Shown here one piece after another: positions 27,518 through 36,056 of a stretch of 64,000 nucleotides of DNA. The notes under the pieces were generated by a model. The model ran no database searches. It worked only from the letters and a program-made list of their open reading frames with translations, and was not told the DNA's origin. This DNA comes from Burkholderiales bacterium (GTDB lineage: Bacteria; Pseudomonadota; Gammaproteobacteria; Burkholderiales; Ga0077523). Positions within the stretch are counted from its first letter, which is position 1. Every line of letters begins with the position of its first letter. The DNA is taken from assembly GCA_019745565.1 (NCBI GenBank), contig JAIESW010000003.1:62001-126000 (forward strand), in the 5' to 3' direction. The position numbers were made by a program, and so were the translations under genes.

Positions 27518-27584
27518 GATTCACGCCTCCGTAGTCGATTTCGTCACTGGTGTCGATGAGTGATGACTGCCGGCACCGCTCGGC

Positions 27585-28526
27585 TCACTCCGGAAGACCA
27601 TAGGTCGCGAAGAACATCGCCGCGGCGTCGTCGTAGCGCCCGAACCAGATGGAGTAGGTCTTCTGGATGTCGCCGGACCGGAACAACCGGCTCAACGTGC
27701 CGTCGACCAGCAGCCGGAACTCCTCGTCGCCGCGCGGCAGCACCAACGCGACGGGTTCGGTCGTGAAGTGCCGGTCGAGCACGATGAGCTCCCGCGCCGA
27801 CGCACTGCGCCTGGCTGCCTCCAACAGGATCGCGCGGTCGCCGAAGAACACGTTGGCGCTTCGGTCCAGCACCTTCCGGACCCCTTCGTCGTAGCCGCTC
27901 ACCGGAAGGATCTTGATGGACAGATGCAGCTTGGCGCTGCGGCTGTCGATCCAGTTCTCGCTCGTCGTTCCCGGAATCACCGCGAAGGTCTGCTGCTGGA
28001 TGACCTGGGCCGGCGACGCCCGCCACAGCGGGCGGTAGGCCGCCTCACCTTTGGTGAGGATGTAGCGCAGCCGCAACGACGAGTCCGAACGCAGCAGCGC
28101 GCCCACGCCACCGGGAAAGATCGGGATCGAGAAATCGACCACCTTGCGCTTGGCCAGCGTTGCCGTTTCGGCGCCGCACAGCAGATCGACGCTGCCCTCC
28201 TGCAGGACACCGTACCGCCCCTCGAGCGGGACCGGGATCCATTCCTCGTTCAGCGACGCGAGACCCAGTTGTGACTTGATCTGGCTCGCGATGAGTTCGC
28301 ACAGCGCGACGGAGTAGCCGGCGGCGTTGCCGGCCTCGTCGCGAAAAGCGTAGGGCCGCGCTTCGGCCCGGTAGCCCAGCCGGACCTTGCCGGACTGGCG
28401 GATCCGATCCAGCGTACCCGCGGCGTCCGCCGGCGAGGAGAGCGCGGGAAGTCCGAGCACCACGGCAGTCAAGGCCGCGAGCCAGACCCGGTGCGGCCTC
28501 AGGCTTGTCGATCGTGCGTTTTGCAT
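27585..28526 (-). CDS. periplasmic amino-acid-binding protein (family 3), orphan
   Basis: 313 residues: signal peptide ending SSPADA, then the family 3 solute-binding fold (LDRIRQSGKVRLGYRAEARPYAFRDEAGNAAGYSVALCELIASQI; VDLLCGAETATLAKRKVVDFSIPIF; VFFGDRAILLEAA). Such proteins bind polar amino acids such as Glu, Asp, Arg or ornithine for an ABC importer. No permease or ATPase gene is present anywhere nearby; it lies 12 bases after potE and 67 before arcA. It may serve a distant ABC transporter, or sense or deliver amino acids in another way. Confidence 0.87.
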   Translation of the reverse strand: MQNARSTSLRPHRVWLAALTAVVLGLPALSSPADAAGTLDRIRQSGKVRLGYRAEARPYAFRDEAGNAAGYSVALCELIASQIKSQLGLASLNEEWIPVPLEGRYGVLQEGSVDLLCGAETATLAKRKVVDFSIPIFPGGVGALLRSDSSLRLRYILTKGEAAYRPLWRASPAQVIQQQTFAVIPGTTSENWIDSRSAKLHLSIKILPVSGYDEGVRKVLDRSANVFFGDRAILLEAARRSASARELIVLDRHFTTEPVALVLPRGDEEFRLLVDGTLSRLFRSGDIQKTYSIWFGRYDDAAAMFFATYGLPE

Positions 28527-28538
28527 GTCGTTCCTCCC

Positions 28539-29864
28539 TCAGACCTGAGCGGCCGCCGGCGCCGTCGACACGAAGCGCGGTGCCATGAAGCCCCAGATCA
28601 CGTAGCCAGCCGCGACGACCAGCATGCCGCCCATCACGGCGTCCAGGCCCGAAGCCCACACGGCGTACGCGCTGTACACCATCGCGACCAACGCGACGAC
28701 CCGGTTACGCACGTAGATCCGCCGCTCGACCTTGGCGGCCTGCATCATGACCGTCAGTGCCGACAGGGCGATGATGTAGGGCACCACGTTGGTGACCACG
28801 GCGAGGTTGACCAGCGCGTTGAACTGCTCGCTCAGGTTGGGCGACACCGTCGACACCGCCATCAGCGACTGGACGACGGCCATGATGAGCATGCCGACGA
28901 CGGGTGCGCCCCTGGCGCTCACTTTGGCGAAGATCGCAGGGAACATCCGTTCCGACGATGCGGCGCGCGCGATCTCCGCGAGCGTGAACTGCCAGCCGAG
29001 CAGCGAGCCCACGCAGGCCATGGCGGCGAGCGCCATCACGACCGACCCGATCGTCGGATTGAACATCCTGGCGTAGGCCAGTCCGAACGGTCCCGTGGAC
29101 GCCGCCAGTTCGGCGTTCGGGACGATGCCCTGGATCACCGTGGTGGACAGGACGTAGATAACGGCCGCGCCGAGCGTGCCGAACAGGCAGGCGAGCGGGA
29201 CGTTGCGCTTGGGGTTCTCCACCGCGCCCGAGTTCTGGGCGGCCGACTCCATGCCGAGGAAGGCCCACAGGGTGAGGGAGATGCTGGAACCCATCCCCTC
29301 GATAAGCTTGAGGCCGTTCGGATTCCATGCGGCCGCGAAAGTGTCGGCGGAGAACCAGAACCAGCCGATGATCGAGATCAGTCCCACCGGCAGGATGACG
29401 CCCCACACCGTGATCGACCCGATGCGGCCCGTGAGCGAGGGGCCGCCCAGATTGGCGGCCGTGGTGATCCAGATCAGGCCGATCACGCTGATGCACGTGG
29501 CGATGGGGGTCGCCGACATCCCCGGGAAGAAGGCTGCCAGATACCCGACGGCCGAGATCGCGACTGCCACGTTGGCGATGGCGAGCGATACGAAGTAGAG
29601 CAGGAACGTCTGGAAGTAACCGTCCTTGCCGTAGGCTTCCTCGGCGTACGCGGCGAGACCGCCGGCGCGCTGGTTGAAGATGCCGGCCTGGGCGAAACCG
29701 TAGGCGATGGCCATGGAACCGATCGCGGTCACGACCCACGACAGCAGCGAGATCGCACCCACCTGCGCCATGTTCGCCGGCAGCATGATGATGCCGGAAC
29801 CCATCATGTTGACCGCCACGATGAACGTCAGCTGCACCACGCTCATCTTCTTCTTGTCTTCCAT
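28539..29864 (-). CDS. potE: putrescine:ornithine antiporter, PotE type
   Basis: 441 residues with 12 predicted membrane helices, APC superfamily. The sequence follows PotE closely: MSVVQLTFIVAVNMMGSGII, LLSWVVTAIGSMAIAYGFA, VGYLAAFFPG region, ITVWGVILPVGLISIIGWFWFS, SISLTLWAFLGMESA, PFGLAYARMFNPTIGSVVMALAAMACVGSLLGWQFTLAE and LVNLAVVTNVVPYI. Start at 29864, where GGGAGG lies 6 bases upstream; any longer reading would overlap the decarboxylase. PotE exchanges extracellular ornithine for putrescine. It follows the SpeF-type decarboxylase by 31 bases, giving the classic speF-potE acid-resistance pair. Confidence 0.93.
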   Translation of the reverse strand: MEDKKKMSVVQLTFIVAVNMMGSGIIMLPANMAQVGAISLLSWVVTAIGSMAIAYGFAQAGIFNQRAGGLAAYAEEAYGKDGYFQTFLLYFVSLAIANVAVAISAVGYLAAFFPGMSATPIATCISVIGLIWITTAANLGGPSLTGRIGSITVWGVILPVGLISIIGWFWFSADTFAAAWNPNGLKLIEGMGSSISLTLWAFLGMESAAQNSGAVENPKRNVPLACLFGTLGAAVIYVLSTTVIQGIVPNAELAASTGPFGLAYARMFNPTIGSVVMALAAMACVGSLLGWQFTLAEIARAASSERMFPAIFAKVSARGAPVVGMLIMAVVQSLMAVSTVSPNLSEQFNALVNLAVVTNVVPYIIALSALTVMMQAAKVERRIYVRNRVVALVAMVYSAYAVWASGLDAVMGGMLVVAAGYVIWGFMAPRFVSTAPAAAQV

Positions 29865-29895
29865 CGCGATCCCTCCCAGTTGATTTGGTGCCGCA

Positions 29896-32259
29896 CTACT
29901 CGCGGACCACGTACGTGTGGAACCGGATGCGACCGTCGACCTTTTCCTGGTAGACGCCCTGCACCTCGTAGTTGAACCCCGGGAAGCGGTTGAACGATTC
30001 CTGGAAGGCGAGGAAGTAGTCGAGCATGGGCTGGGCGCGCTCGTCCCAGCGCTCACCCGGCACCACGACGCCGATGCCCGGCGGATAGATCAGGGCAAGC
30101 GTCGCGGAGATGCGCCCGCGGATGCCATCGAGCGGAACGTAGTCGATCTGGTTCGAAACCAGTGCCTCGTAGGCCGCTTCCGCGGACATGGCCATCTCCG
30201 GGAAACTCTCGGCGCGGAAGCAGCGCCGCTGCAGGTCCTTGATGTTCGCCTGCCGGTAGAACGCGTGCATCTCGTTGCAGACCTGCCGCAGCGTGTAGCC
30301 GGCGTACCGCTGCGCATTGGCGGTGTAGAGCGACGGCAGCACTTCGTCGAGCGGCGCATCGCGATCCCACAGCGTCTTGAACTTGACCAGCTTCGCGATG
30401 AGCGTGTTGAGCTTGCCCTCGTCCTCGGCCGGCGTCATGAGGAACAGGATGCTGTTGAGGTCGCATTTTTCCGGAACCACCCGCTGTTCGCGCAGATAGT
30501 TCGCGACCACGGTCGCGGGCACCCCGAAGTCCAGGTACTCGCCGGTGCGCCGGTCGATGCCCGGCGTGAGCAGGGTAAGCTTGTTCGGATCCACCATGGC
30601 GTAGCCGTCGGCGAGTCCCGGGTACCCGTGCCACTTGCGCTGCGGATTGAAATTCCAGCACTGCTGCTCGCGCTTGATCACGTCGGTGGGCAGATCCTCC
30701 CAGGGCGTGCCCGCGGTGTCCGCGGTAAAGCGCGATCCGCGGATAGTCACCTGGTCCGGCACGAAGGGATCGAAGAACCACTGCTCCTCGGGTGTGACAC
30801 CGGTCTTGGCATAGTGGTGGCAAAACTCGCGCAGCTTCTTGCGCGTCTCGATGCCGAGCTCGATGCAGCGGTCCCACAGCATCTCGCCCGCCTTGCCCTC
30901 GTGGATCTTGGCGTTCACGTCGAGCGAGGCGAACAGCGGATAGAACGGCGACGTGGAGGCGTTCATCAGGAACGACTCGTTGAACCGCTTGTGCTCGACG
31001 TAGCGCCGCTGCCCACGGATGTGCTCGTCGCGCTTGTGGATCTGCGAAGCCTGGGAGAACCCCGCCCCCTGCTTGTGCACCGATTGCGTCGAGAACAGCC
31101 CCGCCATCCGCGGGCCCGGCGCTTCGATGCGCATGGGGCTGTGATCCTCGAACAGCGGGTGGAACGCGTTGTAACCGATCCAGGCCTCGTCCCACAGGAT
31201 GTAGTCGCACAGGTGCCCGATCTTCTCGAGCACCTTGCGGACGTTGTAGACGGTCCCGTCGTAGGTCGCGAGCTGGATGCACGCCAGGCGGAACGGCCGC
31301 TCGGCCTTGTGCCGGTCCGGATCCTTCACCAACGGATTCGCGCGGATGCGCTCGCGCAGGGCGTTCTCGTCCCACGCGTCCCAGTCCACCGCCCCGATCA
31401 TGCCGAAGGGGTTGCGCGCCGTCGGCAGGTACACCGGGATCGCACCGGCCTGGACCAGGGCGCCCTGGTGCAGCGACTTGTGGTTGTTGCGATCGAACAG
31501 CACCAGGTCGCCGCGCTTCAGGACCGCGTTGGTCACCACCTTGTTCGACGTGCTCGTGCCGTTCAGCACGAAGTAGGTCCGGTCGGCCCCGAACACCTGC
31601 GCCGCGTGCTTCTGGGCCTGGGCCGCCGCGCCCTCGTGGATCAGCAGGTCGCCCAGATCCACATCGGCGTTGCATAGATCATTGCGGAAGATGCTCTCGC
31701 CGAAATGCTTGAAGAAGAGCTGCCCCGCCGGCGACTTGCGGTAGAACTGGCCGCCCTGGTGGCCGGGGCAGTCGAAGGCGATGTTGCCTTCGGCATCGTA
31801 GGCCACCAGCCCGCCGAAGAACGGCGGCAGCAGGCTCATGCCGTAGTTGACCAGGCTCGCGATCACCTGCTTCGCATAGAAGGCCGGGGTCTGCTGGCCG
31901 AGGTAGATGTACCCCTCCACCTCACCGGTCAGACCGAGCACGGCCATGTCGGAGATCCGATGCGAATCCGCCAGCGCCCAGAGGGGCGTACGGAACCCGA
32001 TGGCCCGTACCGCACGCGCCATGTTCCGCGCGCTTTCCCGGCGGGCGCCGTCGATCAGGGCGATGTAGGCCCCCACGGACGCGTCCTCGGAGACGTCGCG
32101 CTCGAGCGCGTTCGTCACCTCCACCTCGTAGTTCGCGGCACGGATCTGGTCGAGGAGTTCGCGCGTCTGCGAATCGGACTCGTCCACCGCGGCCACCACC
32201 TTGAGCAGCTTGTGGAACGGGATGGGTACCGTGGGCGGCGGCACCGTGTGCGGAATCAT
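29896..32259 (-). CDS. speF: ornithine decarboxylase, SpeF/SpeC type
   Basis: 787 residues from ATG 32259 (GAGGT 7 bases upstream; a GTG at 32268 is an alternative). Receiver-like wing domain (about 15-135), then PLP domain: FDCPGHQGGQFYRKSPAG (about 162-179), CNADVDLGDLLIHEG, VLNGTSTSNKVVTNA, DRNNHKSLHQGAL, ILWDEAWIGYNAF and Schiff-base Lys about 396 in STQSVHKQGAGFSQ; downstream SPFYPLFASLDVNAKIHEG and VVPEKCDLNSILFLMTPAE are nearly identical to enteric ornithine decarboxylases. Reaction: ornithine to putrescine plus CO2, consuming a proton. Co-located with potE and with the ornithine-producing arcAB genes. Start is 10 bases after the preceding decarboxylase. Confidence 0.93.
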   Translation of the reverse strand: MIPHTVPPPTVPIPFHKLLKVVAAVDESDSQTRELLDQIRAANYEVEVTNALERDVSEDASVGAYIALIDGARRESARNMARAVRAIGFRTPLWALADSHRISDMAVLGLTGEVEGYIYLGQQTPAFYAKQVIASLVNYGMSLLPPFFGGLVAYDAEGNIAFDCPGHQGGQFYRKSPAGQLFFKHFGESIFRNDLCNADVDLGDLLIHEGAAAQAQKHAAQVFGADRTYFVLNGTSTSNKVVTNAVLKRGDLVLFDRNNHKSLHQGALVQAGAIPVYLPTARNPFGMIGAVDWDAWDENALRERIRANPLVKDPDRHKAERPFRLACIQLATYDGTVYNVRKVLEKIGHLCDYILWDEAWIGYNAFHPLFEDHSPMRIEAPGPRMAGLFSTQSVHKQGAGFSQASQIHKRDEHIRGQRRYVEHKRFNESFLMNASTSPFYPLFASLDVNAKIHEGKAGEMLWDRCIELGIETRKKLREFCHHYAKTGVTPEEQWFFDPFVPDQVTIRGSRFTADTAGTPWEDLPTDVIKREQQCWNFNPQRKWHGYPGLADGYAMVDPNKLTLLTPGIDRRTGEYLDFGVPATVVANYLREQRVVPEKCDLNSILFLMTPAEDEGKLNTLIAKLVKFKTLWDRDAPLDEVLPSLYTANAQRYAGYTLRQVCNEMHAFYRQANIKDLQRRCFRAESFPEMAMSAEAAYEALVSNQIDYVPLDGIRGRISATLALIYPPGIGVVVPGERWDERAQPMLDYFLAFQESFNRFPGFNYEVQGVYQEKVDGRIRFHTYVVRE

Positions 32260-32269
32260 CGGCGGCACC

Positions 32270-34519
32270 TCATACGATGCAGTCGACGAGGTAGCGCCGT
32301 CCGCCCCCCGCCTTGGGTTCGAAACGCAGGCCGTGGATGTCGGTCTCGAACCCGGGGAACTTGCCGTCGAACTCGCGCGCGTAGAGCAGGTAGTCCTGGA
32401 TCGAGCGCGTGGCCGGCGTGAGCTTCTCGCCCGGCATGATGACCGGGATGCCTGGCGGATACGGGACGACCATCACACCGAGGGTGCGGCCCGCGAGGTG
32501 GTCGATCTCGACGCTCTCGACGCGTCCGCGCACCAGTCGTTCGTACGCGTCGGCCGGTCGCATCGCCATCTCCGGCAGCGTCGTGCACATGTCCTTCTGC
32601 GCCTTGGGCACCTGGTCCTCGCGGTACACGCGGTGCATGCGTTCGCACAGGTCCTTCAGGCCCATGGTCGCGTAGGCCTCGGGATGAGCATCCACGAGCG
32701 CCGGCAACACCCGGTCGAGCGGTGCGTTCGCGTCGTAGAGATCCTTGAAGTTGAGGAGCTCCGTGATCAGGGTGCTCCACTTCCCCTTGGTGATGCCCAT
32801 GGAGAAGAGGACGAGGAACGAATACAGGCCCGTCTTCTCGATCTCGATGCGGCGCGACGAGAGGAACCGCACGACGATGGCGGCGGGAATCCCGTGATCG
32901 GCCATGACGCCGCCGGCGGACAGCCCCGGCGTGAGGATCGTGACCTTGATCGGATCCACCAGCACGTGGTTCTCGGCCAGGTTCTCGAACCCGTGCCAGG
33001 CGTCTCCGGGCTTCAGCACCCAATGGGGCCTTTCGCCCACCGGCTTCCCGGCCATGGCCGGCGGTTGCCACACGTCGAACCACCAGGAGCCGCCCAGTTG
33101 CTGACGGACACCGTGCATCGCGCGGCGGAAGGCGAGGGCTTCGTCGATCGTCTCCTGCACCAGCGCTCCGCCGGCCGGTTGCTCCATCATCGCGGCCGCG
33201 ACGTCGCACGAGGCGATGATGCCGTACTGGGGCGAGGTGGACGTGTGCATCATGAACGCCTCGTTGAAGCGCGCCATGTCTAGCCGCTTCGATTCGGCGT
33301 GCTGCACGTGGATCATCGAGGCCTGCGACAGCGCCGCCAGTAGCTTGTGCGTGGATTGCGTGGCGAACGTGATCGCGTGCGGCGAGCGCGCCGGCTGCGT
33401 GGACGAGATCCCGTGGAAGCCGTCGTAGAACTCGTGGAAGTTCGCATAGGCGTACCAGGCTTCGTCGAAGTGCAGCACCTCCACCGCATCGCCGACGGTC
33501 TTCTTGATGGCATCGATGTTGTAGCACAGGCCGTCGTAGGTGGAGTTCGTCATCACCATGAGGCGGACCTTGCCGCTGATCTCCCTGGCGAAGGGACTCG
33601 CGGCAATCTTCTTGCCGATTGCTTCCGGCGTGAACTGCTCGCGCGAGATCGGGCCGATGATGCCCAGGCCGTTGCGCGACGGCACGAGGTAGATGGGCGT
33701 GGCGCCGGTCATCACCAGCGAATGCAGGATCGACTTGTGGCAGTTGCGGTCGCACAGAACGAGATCGCCGCGCGACACCGTGCCGTGCCAGACGATCTTG
33801 TTCGCGGTCGAGGTACCGCCCACGACGAACAGTGTCTCGTCGGTCCCGAAGATCCGTGCGGCATTGCGCTCCCCCGCGGCGATCGGGCCGGTGTGGTCCA
33901 GCAGCGAACCCAGTTCGCCTACGGAGACCGAGACGTCGGAGCGCAGCGTGTTCTCGCCGAAGAAGTGGTAGAAGAGCTGCCCCACCGCGCTCTTGCGGTA
34001 GGCGACGCCGCCGCCGTGGCCCGGCGTGTGCCACGAGTAGCTCGCATGGAGCGTGTAGTCCATCAGCGCCTTGAACATCGGTGGCGGCAGGCGTTCCAGA
34101 TACAACTGGGCTGCGCGCACGACGGCGCGGGCCATGAACTCGGGCGAGTCCTCGAACAGCCGCATGAACGCGTTCGCGTGCTTCAGCACGCCGGCCGGCA
34201 CCATCTCGGCCGTGCGCTCGTCGCCGAACAGGAAGATGGGCAGGCGGACGTTGCGGCGCCGCTTGATGGCGAGCACCTCCTCCAGCACGCGCCATTGCGA
34301 ATCGGTGGCCTCGGCACCGTCCACCGACACCAGCCAGCACGATTCCGTATTGAACACTTCGACCAGTCGGCGCGCGTCGGCGTAGCTCACCCCGGCTACC
34401 ACCCGAAAGCCTTCCTTCTCGATCGCCGCGGCCAGTTGCCGCATGCCGCGCCCCGCGGCGTGCTTGCCTTCGTAGTCCTCGTCGATGATCGCGATCGGAA
34501 ACGCCTGCAGGAATTCCAT
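32270..34519 (-). CDS. inducible arginine (or lysine) decarboxylase, AdiA type
   Basis: 749 residues: wing domain (about 1-130), PLP core and C-terminal domain. Seen are SWHTPGHGGGVAYRKSAVG (about 162-180), VGGTSTANKIVWHG, CDRNCHKSILHSLVMTGATPIYLVPSRNGLGIIGPI, TNSTYDGLCYN, LHFDEAWYAYANFHEFYDG and Schiff-base Lys about 392 in FATQSTHKLLAALSQAS; C-terminally MGITKGKWSTL, PYPPGIPVIMPGE and FPGFETDIHG. The pattern matches the acid-induced AdiA/LdcI branch and is closest by eye to AdiA (arginine to agmatine), but lysine cannot be excluded without specificity residues being modelled. GGGAG ribosome site; 21 bases after the porin gene. Confidence 0.88.
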   Translation of the reverse strand: MEFLQAFPIAIIDEDYEGKHAAGRGMRQLAAAIEKEGFRVVAGVSYADARRLVEVFNTESCWLVSVDGAEATDSQWRVLEEVLAIKRRRNVRLPIFLFGDERTAEMVPAGVLKHANAFMRLFEDSPEFMARAVVRAAQLYLERLPPPMFKALMDYTLHASYSWHTPGHGGGVAYRKSAVGQLFYHFFGENTLRSDVSVSVGELGSLLDHTGPIAAGERNAARIFGTDETLFVVGGTSTANKIVWHGTVSRGDLVLCDRNCHKSILHSLVMTGATPIYLVPSRNGLGIIGPISREQFTPEAIGKKIAASPFAREISGKVRLMVMTNSTYDGLCYNIDAIKKTVGDAVEVLHFDEAWYAYANFHEFYDGFHGISSTQPARSPHAITFATQSTHKLLAALSQASMIHVQHAESKRLDMARFNEAFMMHTSTSPQYGIIASCDVAAAMMEQPAGGALVQETIDEALAFRRAMHGVRQQLGGSWWFDVWQPPAMAGKPVGERPHWVLKPGDAWHGFENLAENHVLVDPIKVTILTPGLSAGGVMADHGIPAAIVVRFLSSRRIEIEKTGLYSFLVLFSMGITKGKWSTLITELLNFKDLYDANAPLDRVLPALVDAHPEAYATMGLKDLCERMHRVYREDQVPKAQKDMCTTLPEMAMRPADAYERLVRGRVESVEIDHLAGRTLGVMVVPYPPGIPVIMPGEKLTPATRSIQDYLLYAREFDGKFPGFETDIHGLRFEPKAGGGRRYLVDCIV

Positions 34520-34540
34520 GCCGATCTCCCTTGCGCCGGT

Positions 34541-35950
34541 TCAGAACTTGTAGCGGGCCGAGAACTGCACCCGCGTGTCGTCGCCGGACGCGCCGTCCTT
34601 GTTCTCGCGCTTGCCCCACAGCAGCTCCGCGCCTACCGTCGTGTTCTTGGCCGGGTAGTGCAGCAGGTTGACCGATGAATAGGTCCCCTTCCTGAACGCG
34701 TCGGCGAGCTGACCGTCGGTGTTCGACTGGCGATGCTCGCCCAGGCCGGCGGAACTGCTCCACATCGGCGTCCAGTAATGGTCGTAGTAGACGAACCAGC
34801 CCACCGAATCGACCGCCTTGGCGCTCAGGTTCGCACCGGGCGCCAGGTCGACGCCGCCGTCGTTCATGTAGCTCGCGATACCGCGACCGACGACGAGCTG
34901 CCCGACGACGCGGTCATCGCCGAAGGTGTTGTACTGGCCGCTGAGATTCAATCCATAGCCGCTGCGGGTGCCGGACGGCTGCGCGTCGGGATTGCCTGGT
35001 GTCTCGAAGCCGATCTGACGCAGCATGCCGGAAGCCTGGAAGTGGCCCCACTCGCGCTCCAATCGAACGCTGCCGATGAGATCGGGGAGGCGGGTGCGCC
35101 CGGTCACGCCGGCCGCCAGGCCCGGATCGACGGCCGCAACCTTGCCCGTGTCGATCGCCGCGCCCGGCTGCTCGAGCGAGAAAGCCACCTTCAATCCGTC
35201 TCGATTGATCGGGGTCACCCGCAATTGCGGATTGCGGATGAACACCATGCCGTTCGGCCCCCAGTAGTCGAGCGTGTTGGGGAACGTGTCGATGTTCATG
35301 AACAGCGAGTACGTCTGCCCGGCGCCGAACCAGCCCAGTTGCCCCCAGGCGTTCAGCACGCGCGCACGCGTGTTGCCGCCGCCGCTGTCGAACAGGTCGA
35401 AATCCAGCAGGGTGGTGAGCTCTCCCAGCCGCGTGGGGATGTAGGCCTTGAAGCCCAGCTTGGTCTGCCGGATGCTGAGGATGGTCTCGCCGTTCGGACC
35501 GCACCCGGGATCCGCCGGGCAGTTGACCGGGATCTTCGACGGCCGCAACGTCGCATTCCAGCTCGGATCGACGCGATTGAAGTCGTAGATCGAGTCCATC
35601 ATCACCTGCCCGGTGATCTCGAGGCGTGCCTTGTCCGCGCCCGCGGCCCCCTCTTCGGCGACGGTGTCGGGGGCCACCACGGGGGCACCCATCGTGGTCG
35701 ACACCGGCGCCGCGGCGGGCGCCGGAGCCGGCGCCTTCGCCGCTGCCGGAGCGGTGGCGGCCGCCGCTGCCCCCCCGGGCGCCGCCTTCTCGCTCTCCAG
35801 CGCCTTCACGCGCTTTTGCAGATCCTCGACTGCCTTCAGCGCCTGATCGAGTTGCCGCTTCAGTTCCTCGTTCGACTGGGCGCGAGCGTTGCCGCCGATG
35901 GCAAGAGCGAGCGCGAACGCTACTGCGTAGCACCATGAACCTGGCTTCAT
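34541..35950 (-). CDS. DcaP-type outer-membrane porin with coiled-coil N-terminus (second of two)
   Basis: 469 residues. Signal peptide (ALALAIGGNARA), then a heptad-like coiled coil (NEELKRQLDQALKAVEDLQKRVKALE, about residues 27-53), an Ala/Pro-rich linker (about 58-90), and a barrel ending in Phe (VQFSARYKF). The barrel shares long stretches with the porin at 11286: FNRVDPSWNATLRPSKIPV, SIRQTKLGFKAYIP, FPNTLDYWGPNGMVF, IASYMNDGGVDLAP. The coiled coil is typical of DcaP, where it forms a periplasmic trimer stalk. GGGAGGAG abuts the first ATG (35953), so the adjacent second ATG at 35950 is preferred. Heads the polyamine/arginine half of the island. Confidence 0.86.
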   Translation of the reverse strand: MKPGSWCYAVAFALALAIGGNARAQSNEELKRQLDQALKAVEDLQKRVKALESEKAAPGGAAAAATAPAAAKAPAPAPAAAPVSTTMGAPVVAPDTVAEEGAAGADKARLEITGQVMMDSIYDFNRVDPSWNATLRPSKIPVNCPADPGCGPNGETILSIRQTKLGFKAYIPTRLGELTTLLDFDLFDSGGGNTRARVLNAWGQLGWFGAGQTYSLFMNIDTFPNTLDYWGPNGMVFIRNPQLRVTPINRDGLKVAFSLEQPGAAIDTGKVAAVDPGLAAGVTGRTRLPDLIGSVRLEREWGHFQASGMLRQIGFETPGNPDAQPSGTRSGYGLNLSGQYNTFGDDRVVGQLVVGRGIASYMNDGGVDLAPGANLSAKAVDSVGWFVYYDHYWTPMWSSSAGLGEHRQSNTDGQLADAFRKGTYSSVNLLHYPAKNTTVGAELLWGKRENKDGASGDDTRVQFSARYKF

Positions 35951-36028
35951 CATCTCCTCCCCCTGTGCCGGGTTTTCCGTCCTGCCCGACGCTGCAGCCG
36001 CTTGCCGTACGGCGATCGGGATACGCCG

Positions 36029-36049
36029 GTCGAGGGATCTGCCCTCGAC
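36029..36049 (-). terminator. perfect 8-bp hairpin after the repeat lipoprotein gene
   Basis: GTCGAGGG and CCCTCGAC pair around a 5-base loop, 8 bases beyond the lipoprotein stop codon in the direction of transcription. No U tract follows, so it may be a partial terminator or a processing/stability stem between the lipoprotein and the strongly expressed-looking porin gene. Confidence 0.35.
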
Positions 36050-36056
36050 TCCGCTG

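Noticed and set aside
27518..27584. Possible FNR box directly upstream of arcA
   Set aside because: The interval was read on both strands and contains no TTGAT-N4-ATCAA or one-mismatch version.
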